DNA of 32,134 nucleotides from an uncultured Mailhella sp. (GCA_944322635.1 CALUPL010000030.1:1-32134); one strand, 5' to 3'; positions 15,633-23,492 are shown, numbered from the stretch's first letter. The notes: a model not told the origin generated them from the letters alone. Made by a program: numbers and translations.

Positions 15633-17249
15633 TTATGCCTCCGCGCTCTGCTGTCCGGCCATATGGTCGGCGATCTTTCTTGAACGATACGCCATTTGCT
15701 CTATGGCTCCAAGCACGTCGATGAACACGAGCCCGGATTCGGGAGAGCAGTGGCCGGAACTGAGTCTGGAAGCATGGCTGGCCCGCAGCAGGGACTCCTG
15801 TTCCCGCACGCGGTCGGCAAGCCCGTCCAGCGCAGCCTTGTCCTTTTCGGTAAACGGTTCGGTGTCGAACACGGCCAGGGCAAGACGCACGGACCTGCGG
15901 GTCTCATGGAAAAGCGCGCGCACTTCCTTCATGGCCTCGGAAGAAAAGTCGTCTCCCCTTTTCTTACGGTATTCATAAAAATCTATGAGCCGCTTTCCCT
16001 TGTCGCCTATTCGCTCAAGATCGCCCGCGCTCACCACGCAGGCCTCAAGAATTTCGGCGTCCCTGCCGTCCAGGCCGGTCTGCATGATGTCGGAAGCATA
16101 GCTGCGTATGGCTTCTTCCAGTCCGTCCAGCTTTTCTTCCAGGCGAAGGACTTCTTCCTTCTGCTCTTCCTTATGTTCGAAGAACACCTTTTCCGTGCGA
16201 TCCAGAAGATCAAGAACGACCTCGCCCATGTGACGGCATTCATGCTTCACGGCGCTCACGGCCACCACGGGAGTGCGCTGAATGAGCAGAGGATCAAGAT
16301 ACACGGCGTCGCGACGGTCGATGTGCTTGGCATCGGGAATGATTTTGCGTATCAGCGCCGCAAAGGGCCGTACGAAGGGCAGGAAAAGAATCGTATTGCA
16401 GATGTTGAACATGGTATGAGCGTTGGCTATCTGATGACCGATGGAGGAAGATGACGCTTCTATGAACCCTATCCACAGGGGCATGAGCGGCAGCCAGATG
16501 CACACGCCTATGACGTTGAACAGCACGTGCGCCGCACAGGCCTGACGTGCGGCCCGCCCCGTGCCGAGAGCGGCAAGCACCGCCGTGATCGTGGTGCCTA
16601 TGTTGTCGCCGAAAATGATGGGAATGGCCGCCTCAAGAGGAAGAAGTCCCTGCACGCCGAGAGCTATGGTCAGGCCCACGGTGGCCGAACTGGACTGCAC
16701 GAGCAGGGTAAGAAGCGTGCCTGCGGCAAGACCGAGCAGCGGATTGTCGCTGAAGGCAAGGAAAAAGTCCTGCCTGTCCCGCAGAAATGCCATGGAACTT
16801 TCCATGGTCTGCATGCCTATGAAGAGCAGACCGAAGCCGAGCAGACCTTCACCGACGTGCTTGAGTTTCTTGGAAGAGCAGACAAAAATGAGCAGCACGC
16901 CCAGAATAACGAACAGATAGGCCAGATCCTTGACCCTGAAAGCCAGAATCTGTCCTGTGACCGTGGTGCCTATGTTGGCACCCATGATGACGCCTATGGC
17001 CTGCATGAGATTCATGAGTCCGGCATCCACAAAGCTCACCGTCATGACGGTGGTGGCACTGCTGCTCTGAATGACCATGGTAACAGCCGTACCCAAAAAA
17101 ACGCCCATGACGGGCGTTTTTGTAAACATTCCTATGATGTTGCGCAGCCTCTCACCGGCCACCATCTGCAGGGATTCACTGATAAGCTTAATGGCATACA
17201 GAAAAATTCCCACACCGCCGAGAAGCTGCATGGCTGTAAAAAATGACAT
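15633..17249 (-). CDS. Na/Pi cotransporter family protein with PhoU-like C-terminus
   Basis: 538-aa inner-membrane protein of the NptA/YjbB (SLC34-like) family, which moves phosphate with sodium. The membrane part shows the two family repeats, each with QSSSAT (Q61 and Q185) and NIGTT (about 92-96, and again in DNIGTTITAV). About eight or nine hydrophobic segments lie in residues 1-310. The C-terminal ~200 residues are a helical, charged PhoU-like domain, probably cytoplasmic. Start: ATG 17249 is 7 nt after GGAG; ATG 17255 is too close to it. It is the first gene of the phosphate/polyP operon, preceded by Pho-box-like repeats. YjbB-type members can also export phosphate, so direction is not certain. 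Confidence 0.92.
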   Translation of the reverse strand: MSFFTAMQLLGGVGIFLYAIKLISESLQMVAGERLRNIIGMFTKTPVMGVFLGTAVTMVIQSSSATTVMTVSFVDAGLMNLMQAIGVIMGANIGTTVTGQILAFRVKDLAYLFVILGVLLIFVCSSKKLKHVGEGLLGFGLLFIGMQTMESSMAFLRDRQDFFLAFSDNPLLGLAAGTLLTLLVQSSSATVGLTIALGVQGLLPLEAAIPIIFGDNIGTTITAVLAALGTGRAARQACAAHVLFNVIGVCIWLPLMPLWIGFIEASSSSIGHQIANAHTMFNICNTILFLPFVRPFAALIRKIIPDAKHIDRRDAVYLDPLLIQRTPVVAVSAVKHECRHMGEVVLDLLDRTEKVFFEHKEEQKEEVLRLEEKLDGLEEAIRSYASDIMQTGLDGRDAEILEACVVSAGDLERIGDKGKRLIDFYEYRKKRGDDFSSEAMKEVRALFHETRRSVRLALAVFDTEPFTEKDKAALDGLADRVREQESLLRASHASRLSSGHCSPESGLVFIDVLGAIEQMAYRSRKIADHMAGQQSAEA

Positions 17250-17292
17250 ACTCATACTCCGTTATCAGCTGTCGTATTGATTTCGGAGCAGC

Positions 17293-17334
17293 ATGACAGA
17301 GCCATGTGACATCAGTATTACAGTCTTATGACAT
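17293..17334 (-). promoter_or_regulatory. Tandem Pho-box-like repeats (putative PhoB site)
   Basis: On the minus strand, copies of the 7-mer CTGTCAT (PhoB half-site) begin with TGTCAT at 17333, TGTAAT at 17322 and TGTCAC at 17311. The steps are exactly 11 nt, the spacing of PhoB direct repeats. A fourth TGTCAT starts at 17298 after a 13-nt step. The 18 bases from 17334 match 15 of 18 of the standard Pho box. They lie 44 nt or more upstream of the Na/Pi transporter start and 14 nt past the DksA-like gene. No convincing -10 was found. PhoB control is inference from these repeats plus gene content. Confidence 0.65.
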
Positions 17335-17347
17335 CCGGGGACACAAA

Positions 17348-17692
17348 TCAGTCCTCGACCTCTCTTTCCGCCTCTCCCTCGCGCAGGGCCTGGCAGTCGC
17401 GACAGCATACGCATTCCGGAGCAGCCAGTATGCGGGAAAGCGGAATGGGTTCGCCGCAGTCTTCGCAGTATCTCTCTCCCCATGCTCCCCCGAGCGAAAG
17501 CCGGCGCAGCACGCTGAGTCTTCTGGCGCTGCGATCCGCAAGAGCCCCGGCAAAACGCACGGACTCCATGTGCATGGCGTCGTCCAGCATGTCCGGCATG
17601 GCCTCGCCCTGAAAAAGTCCCTGCAGGTAGCGCAGTCTTTCCTGCTCCTCCTCAAGTTCGGCGTTCAGACGTTCAAGAGCTCTCGCTTCCAT
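17348..17692 (-). CDS. DksA/TraR-family zinc-finger protein
   Basis: 114-aa protein with the DksA/TraR layout: an N-terminal coiled coil (residues 1-65) and a four-cysteine zinc finger (C76, C79, C97, C100; CEDCG ... CCRDC). Between the helices lies DMLDDA (34-39), which fits the DxxDxA acidic tip used by DksA to act in the RNA polymerase secondary channel. At 114 aa it is shorter than E. coli DksA (151 aa) and longer than TraR (73 aa). The ATG at 17692 follows GGAGG by 5 nt. It lies just upstream of the Pho-box-like repeats on the same strand and may be transcribed separately from the phosphate operon. A link to ppGpp or phosphate-stress signalling is plausible but not shown. Confidence 0.88.
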   Translation of the reverse strand: MEARALERLNAELEEEQERLRYLQGLFQGEAMPDMLDDAMHMESVRFAGALADRSARRLSVLRRLSLGGAWGERYCEDCGEPIPLSRILAAPECVCCRDCQALREGEAEREVED

Positions 17693-17938
17693 GGTGCCCT
17701 CCGAATGAAACGTTGGAAAACTGTCGGTCTTTTCAAGCCGGATCCGGCCCGACCGCCGCTTCCGTTAAAAAAAGACTAGCAGGCCATCTTGAAAAAAACG
17801 ATGATACACCGGCAGAACACGGCAACTTTATCACGCAGCCTCCGCGCTTCGGCAAATATCACAAGGCAGGATACCATGAATGCGGCAGAAGAACGTCACG
17901 GCACGATGACATTTTCATGAAGATAGTATGGCATTTAC

Positions 17939-17958
17939 CCGTCACGGCCCTGTGACGG
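17939..17958. promoter_or_regulatory. Inverted repeat between dksA-like and NSS genes, possible operator
   Basis: A perfect 7-bp inverted repeat, CCGTCAC (17939-17945) and GTGACGG (17952-17958), has a 6-nt gap. CGTCACGGC also occurs as a direct copy at 17894-17902. The repeats lie 65-130 bp upstream of the NSS promoter in the 391-bp gap 17693-18083, where an upstream regulator could bind. Apart from these and the promoter at 18023, I see only A/T-rich runs and a palindrome near 17738-17750 in that gap, and no gene. Confidence 0.35.
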
Positions 17959-18022
17959 AAAGCTCATGCCGCTCACGGACGATTCATTCCCTCTCTTTCT
18001 GAGGCAAAAAGACATTTCCGGC

Positions 18023-18051
18023 TTGTCATTTTTCCTTCCTTCTTATATTCT
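18023..18051 (+). promoter_or_regulatory. Sigma70-type promoter of the NSS transporter
   Basis: TTGTCA (18023-18028; five of six) and TATTCT (18046-18051; four of six) are separated by 17 nt. Transcription would start near 18058, giving a leader of about 26 nt that carries the AGGAG ribosome site. Confidence 0.55.
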
Positions 18052-18083
18052 GTTGCGAACACTTTTTCTTTCAGGAGTCACAC

Positions 18084-19484
18084 ATGTCCCAGCAGGCATC
18101 TTCCGATTCAGGCAAAGGCAGTGCCCGCGGCCTCTTTTCCGGCAACATAGGTTTCATTCTCGCCGTGGCCGGTTCTGCCGTAGGTCTCGGAAACATCTGG
18201 CGATTCCCCTATCTCGCCGCCAAGTACGGAGGAGGCATCTTCCTGCTGGTCTATCTCATTCTCATGCTCACCTTCGGCTACGCGCTCATCGTGGCCGAAA
18301 CGAGTCTCGGCAGAAAGACAAGACTCAGCCCCGTGGGAGCCTACCGCGCCTTCGGACAGATGAAGCGCAACCCCTTTCTCGTGTTCGGCGGCTGGATCAA
18401 CGCCGTCGTGCCCATGCTCATTCTGCCCTACTACTGCCTCATCGGCGGCTGGATCGTAAAATATCTGTTCGAATACGTGGTGGGCGACGTGAACCTTGTG
18501 GCTGCCGACGGCTACTTCGGCGGCTTCATTTCCTCCCCGCTTGAGCCCATCATCTGGAACCTCATCTTCCTCGGCTGCACGCTCGGCATCATTCTCAAGG
18601 GCGTGGAAGGCGGCGTGGAACGCTCATCGCGCATCATGATGCCCCTGCTGCTCATTCTCGCCGTCATCGTGGCCGTGTATTCCATGACCCGTCCCGGCGC
18701 GGGCGCTGGCATCTACTACTACCTGGTGCCGGACTTCTCCAAGTTCTCCATCATGACCGTGGTGGCGGCCTGTGGACAGCTCTTCTTCTCCCTGTCCATA
18801 GGCATGGGCATTCTCATCACCTACGGCTCCTACATGAAGAAGGAAGTCAACGTCGAAGAGGCCACCTACAGCATAGGCCTCATGGATACCCTCGTTGCCA
18901 CTCTTGCGGGATTCATGATCATTCCCGCCGTGTTCGCCTTCTCCGGCGGCACCGCCGAGGCCCTGAACGCCGGCCCCTCGCTCATGTTCATCACCATTCC
19001 CAAGATCTTCGAAAGCATGGGCTTCGGCGGCATCATCGGTGCGGTGTTCTTCCTCATGGTGTTCTTTGCCGCCCTCACCTCCAGCATTTCCATCATGGAA
19101 ACCTGCGTTTCCACCCTTACCGACGAGCTTCACTGGTCGCGCAGAAAGAGCGCTCTGTTCATGACCTTCGAAGCCATCGCTCTCGGCGTGCCCTGCTCCC
19201 TCGGCTTCGGCGTATGGGACTTCATTTCCATTGCCGGTCTCAGCATCCTCGACATGATGGACTTCCTCGCCAGCCTCATTCTCTGCCCGCTGGCCGCCAT
19301 GCTCACCTGCCTGCTTATCGGCCGCATCGTAGGCATAGAAAATCTCATTTCCGAAGTGAAGATATCCTCCGCCTTCCACGGCGAAAAAGTCTTCCGCATC
19401 TGCATTTCCTGGCTGGCCCCCGTGCTGCTGCTCGTAGTGCTCGTATCCTCCGTGGCTGCGGCTCTCGGCATCATAAAGATATAA
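18084..19484 (+). CDS. Sodium-dependent transporter, neurotransmitter:sodium symporter (NSS) family
   Basis: 466-aa integral membrane protein of the NSS/SLC6 (LeuT-MhsT) family, which imports amino acids or related amines with Na+. The first membrane segment shows the hallmark AGSAVGLGNIWRFPY (residues 29-43), including N37 and R40, equivalent to sodium-site and gate residues in LeuT. The rest is a series of about ten further hydrophobic segments; the length matches the short 11-segment bacterial forms. The ATG at 18084 follows AGGAG by 6 nt. It is a single-gene unit with its own promoter and a strong terminator at 19511. The substrate cannot be read from sequence. Confidence 0.95.
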   Translation: MSQQASSDSGKGSARGLFSGNIGFILAVAGSAVGLGNIWRFPYLAAKYGGGIFLLVYLILMLTFGYALIVAETSLGRKTRLSPVGAYRAFGQMKRNPFLVFGGWINAVVPMLILPYYCLIGGWIVKYLFEYVVGDVNLVAADGYFGGFISSPLEPIIWNLIFLGCTLGIILKGVEGGVERSSRIMMPLLLILAVIVAVYSMTRPGAGAGIYYYLVPDFSKFSIMTVVAACGQLFFSLSIGMGILITYGSYMKKEVNVEEATYSIGLMDTLVATLAGFMIIPAVFAFSGGTAEALNAGPSLMFITIPKIFESMGFGGIIGAVFFLMVFFAALTSSISIMETCVSTLTDELHWSRRKSALFMTFEAIALGVPCSLGFGVWDFISIAGLSILDMMDFLASLILCPLAAMLTCLLIGRIVGIENLISEVKISSAFHGEKVFRICISWLAPVLLLVVLVSSVAAALGIIKI

Positions 19485-19510
19485 GACACGGCGGCCTTTT
19501 CCCCGCCACT

Positions 19511-19560
19511 AGGGCATGAAAAAAGCGCCTTCACAAACAAAGGCGCTTTTTTCATGCCCT
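19511..19560. terminator. Bidirectional terminator, 21-bp perfect stem
   Basis: A 21-bp perfect inverted repeat (19511-19531 with 19540-19560) and 8-nt loop contains six T on each strand inside its arms. It begins 26 nt past the NSS stop and lies 61 nt past the minus-strand nitrilase stop, so it probably ends both convergent transcripts. Confidence 0.85.
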
Positions 19561-19621
19561 ACATTTCTCCGCTCAAATCTTCACGACGGCGGATTCCGTC
19601 CGTTCAGCAATCCCGGCTCGT

Positions 19622-20404
19622 TCAGTAAAGTTCCGGCACTCTGTCCTGAAACACGGGAATGGTTTCCCGCATTCTGCGGACGAATGCGGCATCAATAGAG
19701 GCGCAAACGACCTGTTCCTCCTCTCCGGCATGAGCGAGCAGCGTGCCGTCGGGAGCCACAATCATGGAACGCCCGGCAAACGTTTCCGTCCCCGTCGTTC
19801 CGCAACGATTGCAGGCGACGACATACATCTCGTTCTCCACGGCCCGGGCTCTCAGCAGCGTTTCCCAGTGCTCCCACCGCGCAACCGGCCACTCGGCGCC
19901 GACAAAAAGCACCTCCGCCCCCTCCACGGCAGCCTTCCGTATGAATTCGCAGAAGCGGATGTCATAACATATGGCCAGCGCACAGCGCATTCCCCCGAAA
20001 TCGAACAGCGTCAGTCCGCTTCCCGGAGCAAGATACCTGTGCTCGTCCATGAGACGGAACAGATGCACCTTGTCATAACCGGTCACATACCTTCCATCAC
20101 TGTCGATGACCTGCGCACGGTTGCGGACGACGCCGTTTTCCTCGGAAAGCACGGAGCCTCCCGCAAAGGCCACATGATGTCTGCGGGCCAGCCCGCCGAG
20201 GAATGCCGCATCGTCCTCCCCCATGGGGGAAGACAGCTCACCGGCCCTCGAAAGGTCGTATCCCGTGGACCAGAGCTCGGGCAAAACCAGAACGTCCGGC
20301 GGACAGGCGTTTTCCATGGCCTTTGCCGTCAGACGCCGCACCGTATCCCGGTTGATTTCTCTGTTCCCCTTCACCACGTCCATCTGCATCACGCATACTC
20401 TCAT
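19622..20404 (-). CDS. Carbon-nitrogen hydrolase (nitrilase superfamily)
   Basis: 260-aa cytosolic amidohydrolase of the nitrilase superfamily, with the catalytic Glu-Lys-Cys triad: E43 in LPELWSTGYD, K111 in YDKVHLF and C145 in ICYDIRF. Length and motif spacing fit the branch holding omega-amidase (YafV/NIT2-like) enzymes that hydrolyse small omega-amides such as alpha-ketoglutaramate; the exact substrate is inference. The ATG at 20404 is 8-9 nt after AGGAGGGG. An in-frame ATG at 20428 lies upstream of that site, and longer starts run into the neighbouring transporter gene. It follows the BASS transporter by 62 nt on the same strand and probably shares its transcript. Confidence 0.9.
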   Translation of the reverse strand: MRVCVMQMDVVKGNREINRDTVRRLTAKAMENACPPDVLVLPELWSTGYDLSRAGELSSPMGEDDAAFLGGLARRHHVAFAGGSVLSEENGVVRNRAQVIDSDGRYVTGYDKVHLFRLMDEHRYLAPGSGLTLFDFGGMRCALAICYDIRFCEFIRKAAVEGAEVLFVGAEWPVARWEHWETLLRARAVENEMYVVACNRCGTTGTETFAGRSMIVAPDGTLLAHAGEEEQVVCASIDAAFVRRMRETIPVFQDRVPELY

Positions 20405-20466
20405 GCTGAGATCCCCCTCCTGACTCATGGCCGCCATCGGCCCGGAACATTCTCCGCTTTCGCCTC

Positions 20467-21444
20467 TTACGCCTTTTCGTCCGCACTGCCGGAAACGGCG
20501 TGCTTTTTCTCGTGATATACGTGCAGCCGCTGCTGCACTCTGGCATCCATGCGCCCCTTCAGCCACAGCTGCGTGGAGTTGAACACGTTCTGGGCAATGG
20601 AATAGGCGGCAAGACCGACCACAACCAGCGGGTCAAAATACTGAAACGCCAGCCACATGGCCAGCATGAGATTCTTCTGCGCCAGAGCCTGTCCGGCGGA
20701 AATGCGGTGATGATACAGGCCGCCCACGAACTTGCCCACCATGAACTGGAGCATGCACACAACGACTCCGGCTCCGGCAATGACGATTTCCGTTCCCACA
20801 TCCTTTCTGCCGGGAGCAAGAAGCATGTCGAAGGTGCTTCCCATGAGAATGAGCAGCATGAGCACCCAGAGATAATAAGATACGATGCTGCGGCGTATGA
20901 TACCCTCACAGACATTCGGCGCAAACCTCTGAAGAAGCAGTGCGCAGACAAGGGGCAGCACGAGAATGGGGCCGACCTTGAAAAGCACCGATATCATGGA
21001 AGTCAGAAACGGCATGTCCACATGCCCCGGAGCCATGACGGGCACAAGAAGCGGCGCGGCCACAATGGAAAAAAACGTGCCGAGAAATACATACGTTGCA
21101 AGAAACCCCACGCTGCCGCCCAGCATTCCGGTTATGGTGGCGGCCGCCGTGGCCGTGGGCACGAGAAGGATGAGTCCCACGGTCTGCGCCGCAAGAGCGT
21201 TCCAGCGTACGAGAATCATGTAGGAAGCCAGACTGCCGACCAGCTGCAGGGCAAGAAGAATGACGTGCAGCCTGTGAATGCGCACCGTCTTCAGCGACAT
21301 TCCGCAAAACGTAAACAGCAGCATGGCCATGAGCAGAAAAGGCGACAGCGCGGAAAAATGGGAAAAGAAAGCATGCCCCACGGCTCCGGTCACTATGGCC
21401 AAAAGCAGAGCCCACTGCTTGAGAAAAACAAGAACGCGCTTCAT
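20467..21444 (-). CDS. Bile acid:sodium symporter (BASS) family transporter
   Basis: 325-aa integral membrane protein with about nine or ten hydrophobic segments and a short charged C-terminal tail. The layout and stretches such as LVPTATAAATITGMLGGSVG resemble the BASS/SBF family, whose bacterial members carry bile acids, pantoate, pyruvate or similar organic anions with Na+. Start: ATG 21444 is 7 nt after GGAG; an earlier in-frame start at 21516 would add a stretch without membrane character. Probably cotranscribed with the downstream nitrilase gene. Substrate unknown; a link between the two, such as uptake of an amide or organic acid, is speculative. Confidence 0.82.
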   Translation of the reverse strand: MKRVLVFLKQWALLLAIVTGAVGHAFFSHFSALSPFLLMAMLLFTFCGMSLKTVRIHRLHVILLALQLVGSLASYMILVRWNALAAQTVGLILLVPTATAAATITGMLGGSVGFLATYVFLGTFFSIVAAPLLVPVMAPGHVDMPFLTSMISVLFKVGPILVLPLVCALLLQRFAPNVCEGIIRRSIVSYYLWVLMLLILMGSTFDMLLAPGRKDVGTEIVIAGAGVVVCMLQFMVGKFVGGLYHHRISAGQALAQKNLMLAMWLAFQYFDPLVVVGLAAYSIAQNVFNSTQLWLKGRMDARVQQRLHVYHEKKHAVSGSADEKA

Positions 21445-21600
21445 GACGCATCTCCGAAAAAAGATTCCCGCCGAAATCGCTGCGGCGGGCCAGGTTCCCT
21501 CTGACCATAGACGCAAAGTTCTTTCCGGGCAACCGAAACCGGCCGGGACATTATTGTCTTCAAACGTAATATCATCGACTCGACACTTCCATGCACATCA

Positions 21601-21887
21601 ACAATTCTTCATTCATCCGTAATTTTTATTAAAAAAATAATTTCCCATATCTTCAATATCATAAATAAAATATAGATAATTTTTATTAATATTATTTTTA
21701 AAAATATTTTTATTAAAAATCACACACCAACAATACAATGCATAATATGCAATATTCATCATTAATAACAAAATGCATAATTTATCTGCATGAAATAAAA
21801 ATATAAAAATTATTTACAAATTCCTTTTATGCAGAGAAAATTCAAAAAATATGTTGACATGAACAATATTATCATGACAATGATTCC
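21601..21887. other. Very AT-rich intergenic segment, 18% GC
   Basis: By direct count 53 of 287 bases are G or C, against roughly 60% in the surrounding genes. It holds long A and T runs, an odd-centred palindrome TGCATA-A-TATGCA (21739-21751) and an inverted pair ATGCA/TGCAT (21773-21777 and 21787-21791). No reading frame or RNA gene is recognised. It separates the divergently transcribed BASS transporter and CNNM-type genes. The rest of the gap, 21445-21600, has ordinary composition and shows nothing I can name. Confidence 0.8.
21813..21841 (+). promoter_or_regulatory. Candidate promoter of the CNNM/HlyC-type gene
   Basis: TTTACA (21813-21818) and GAAAAT (21836-21841) are separated by 17 nt. 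In such AT-rich DNA chance matches are common. A perfect TTGACA at 21854-21859 is too close to the start codon to have a -10 upstream of it. Confidence 0.3.
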
Positions 21888-23213
21888 ATGGAAATATTCA
21901 TTCTTATAGTGCTCATCGTTCTGAACGGCATTTTTGCCATGTCCGAAATCGCGCTCGTCACAGCCCGCAAGGCGAGACTGACATCGAAAGCGGCCGCCGG
22001 AGACAAATCGGCTCAGGCCGCCATCCGTCTCGGCGAAAATCCCACCCGCTTTCTTTCCGCCATACAGATAGGCATTACGTCCATAGGACTTCTGAGCGGC
22101 ATTTTCGGCGAATCGGCGCTGGCCGGTCCGCTCTCCACCTGGATGCAGGAAAGTCTGGGCATTCAGGCCGCCACGTCGGGAATGCTGGCCACGGTAATCG
22201 TAGTCATCGCCGTCACGTATCTTTCCATCGTCATCGGAGAGCTCGTTCCCAAGAGACTCGGGCAGATAGCTCCGGAAAAAATGGCCTGCCTCGTGGCCCG
22301 CCCCATGACGGCACTGGAAACCATAAGTGCGCCCTTCGTTCTTCTGCTCTCCTGGTCCACCAGCGCGCTTCTCCGTCTTATGGGAACCCGCCCCGACGAC
22401 AATCAGACCGTTACGGAAGAAGAAATACAGGCCATGATCGATGAGGGCTCCGAAGCAGGGGCCATAGAAAGAAGACAGCGAGACATGCTCCGCAACGTCT
22501 TCCGCCTTGACGACAGGCCGGTAAGCTCCATCATGGTTCCCCGCGCCGACATACGTTTTCTGGACACTCGACTTTCCCCGGAAGACAATCTGAAAACCCT
22601 GGCCCGCTTCGAACATTCCTGGCTTCCCGTATGCCGGGGAGGACTCGGCAATCTCACGGGCGTCATACGCACCAATCAGGCTCTTCTTCTGTGCGCGGGA
22701 AAAATGCCCGATGCCGAAACCTTTTCCCGTGAACTCACCGAACAGAGCCTTGCCCCCTTTTTCGTTCCGGAAACACTCACCAGTCTGGAACTTCTGAAGC
22801 GTTTTCAGGAGAAGGGGCTGCACATGGCCTTCATTGTGGACGAATACGGCACGCTTCAGGGCATAGTCACGCCGCGCGACATTCTCAAGGTAATGGCCGG
22901 ACAAATAGGCACACCGCATGAAGACGCCTGGGCCGTACAGAGAGAAGACGGCAGCTGGCTCATGGACGGCAGCATTCCCGTTTTGGAGCTGAAAGACAGA
23001 CTCGGCATTCAGAATCTTCCCGACGAAGACAAGGGGTACTACACCATTCTGAGCGGAATGTTCATGTACCTTACCGGAAGAATTCCCCGCGAAGGCGATC
23101 ATGTCGCATGGCAGGGCTGGAGATTCGAGGTCGTGGACATGGACGGCAACATGGTGGACAAAATTCTGGTGGAAAAGCTGCCGGAAGAAACAAGGGACGA
23201 GCCGGAAAACTGA
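21888..23213 (+). CDS. CNNM/hemolysin C family membrane protein (DUF21-CBS-CorC_HlyC)
   Basis: 441-aa inner-membrane protein of the YtfL/CorB/TlyC-like family. Residues 1-190 are a DUF21 domain with an N-terminal span (IFILIVLIVLNGIFAMSEIAL) and further hydrophobic segments. Residues about 205-330 are a tandem CBS pair, which in relatives binds adenine nucleotides. The C-terminal ~90 residues are the CorC_HlyC domain (GDHVAWQGWRFEVVDMDG). CNNM/CorC relatives are implicated in Mg2+ or Co2+ transport; PGAP-style names such as hemolysin are historical. The ATG at 21888 matches the family start but has no Shine-Dalgarno sequence, and its leader is very AT-rich. Followed by a clear terminator; single-gene unit. 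Confidence 0.93.
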   Translation: MEIFILIVLIVLNGIFAMSEIALVTARKARLTSKAAAGDKSAQAAIRLGENPTRFLSAIQIGITSIGLLSGIFGESALAGPLSTWMQESLGIQAATSGMLATVIVVIAVTYLSIVIGELVPKRLGQIAPEKMACLVARPMTALETISAPFVLLLSWSTSALLRLMGTRPDDNQTVTEEEIQAMIDEGSEAGAIERRQRDMLRNVFRLDDRPVSSIMVPRADIRFLDTRLSPEDNLKTLARFEHSWLPVCRGGLGNLTGVIRTNQALLLCAGKMPDAETFSRELTEQSLAPFFVPETLTSLELLKRFQEKGLHMAFIVDEYGTLQGIVTPRDILKVMAGQIGTPHEDAWAVQREDGSWLMDGSIPVLELKDRLGIQNLPDEDKGYYTILSGMFMYLTGRIPREGDHVAWQGWRFEVVDMDGNMVDKILVEKLPEETRDEPEN

Positions 23214-23244
23214 CGCACGTTTTCCCCATGTACGACAATTAAAG

Positions 23245-23272
23245 AAAGCCGGATTCCGTATCCGGCTTTTTT
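23245..23272 (+). terminator. Intrinsic terminator after the CNNM/HlyC-type gene
   Basis: A 10-bp stem (23245-23254 with 23260-23269) with a 5-nt loop ends in a run of six T (23267-23272). It begins 31 nt past the stop codon on the plus strand. Confidence 0.9.
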
Positions 23273-23356
23273 CATGCCGGAAAAACGTTTCTCCAACGCT
23301 CCTTTCCCGTGAGGAAAATGCGTTCCGCGCATCCCTCCCTTTTCCGCTTTCTTCGC

Positions 23357-23394
23357 AAAAAACCGGCCGGTTCGTGGAGCAACGAACCGGCCGG
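23357..23394 (-). terminator. Terminator-like hairpin oriented for the minus strand
   Basis: A perfect 13-bp GC-rich stem (23363-23375 with 23382-23394) with a 6-nt loop runs into six T on the minus strand (23362-23357). No minus-strand gene precedes it, so it may block antisense transcription or be part of a plus-strand RNA leading to the G-tract at 23402. Confidence 0.55.
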
Positions 23395-23401
23395 AACGAA
23401 A

Positions 23402-23410
23402 GGGGGGGGG
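23402..23410 (+). repeat. Homopolymeric G9 tract
   Basis: Nine consecutive G lie between the hairpin at 23357-23394 and the ribosome site of a candidate very short gene. Such runs can change length by slippage. Confidence 0.9.
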
Positions 23411-23426
23411 TATGGAGGAGAAGAGT

Positions 23427-23492
23427 ATGAGAATCTCTGGTTATCCAGGGGAGTCGACAACCTTCGACAGCTCCCTTGTACATGAGCTGTAA
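23427..23492 (+). CDS. Candidate 21-aa microprotein or leader peptide
   Basis: An ATG (23427) lies 8 nt after a strong GGAGG ribosome site and opens a 21-codon frame starting MRISGYPGESTTF and ending in HEL. An upstream in-frame ATG at 23412 would give 26 aa and would use the G9 tract as its ribosome site. No family is recognised. The downstream half of the frame folds into small hairpins on the RNA (for example CAGCTC at 23468-23473 with GAGCTG at 23484-23489). It could be a short protein, a leader peptide or part of a small RNA. Support is the ribosome site and position only. Confidence 0.35.
   Translation: MRISGYPGESTTFDSSLVHEL

Noticed and set aside
17877..17925. 14-codon plus-strand frame in the dksA-NSS gap
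   Set aside because: No ribosome site or conserved feature; likely chance.
21854..21859. TTGACA just upstream of the CNNM/HlyC-type start codon
   Set aside because: A -10 at 16-18 nt would fall at or inside the start codon and none resembles consensus.
21810..23483. Long minus-strand reading frame opposite the CNNM/HlyC-type gene
   Set aside because: The plus-strand gene has clear DUF21, CBS and CorC domains and a terminator. The antisense product shows no domain and crosses that terminator.
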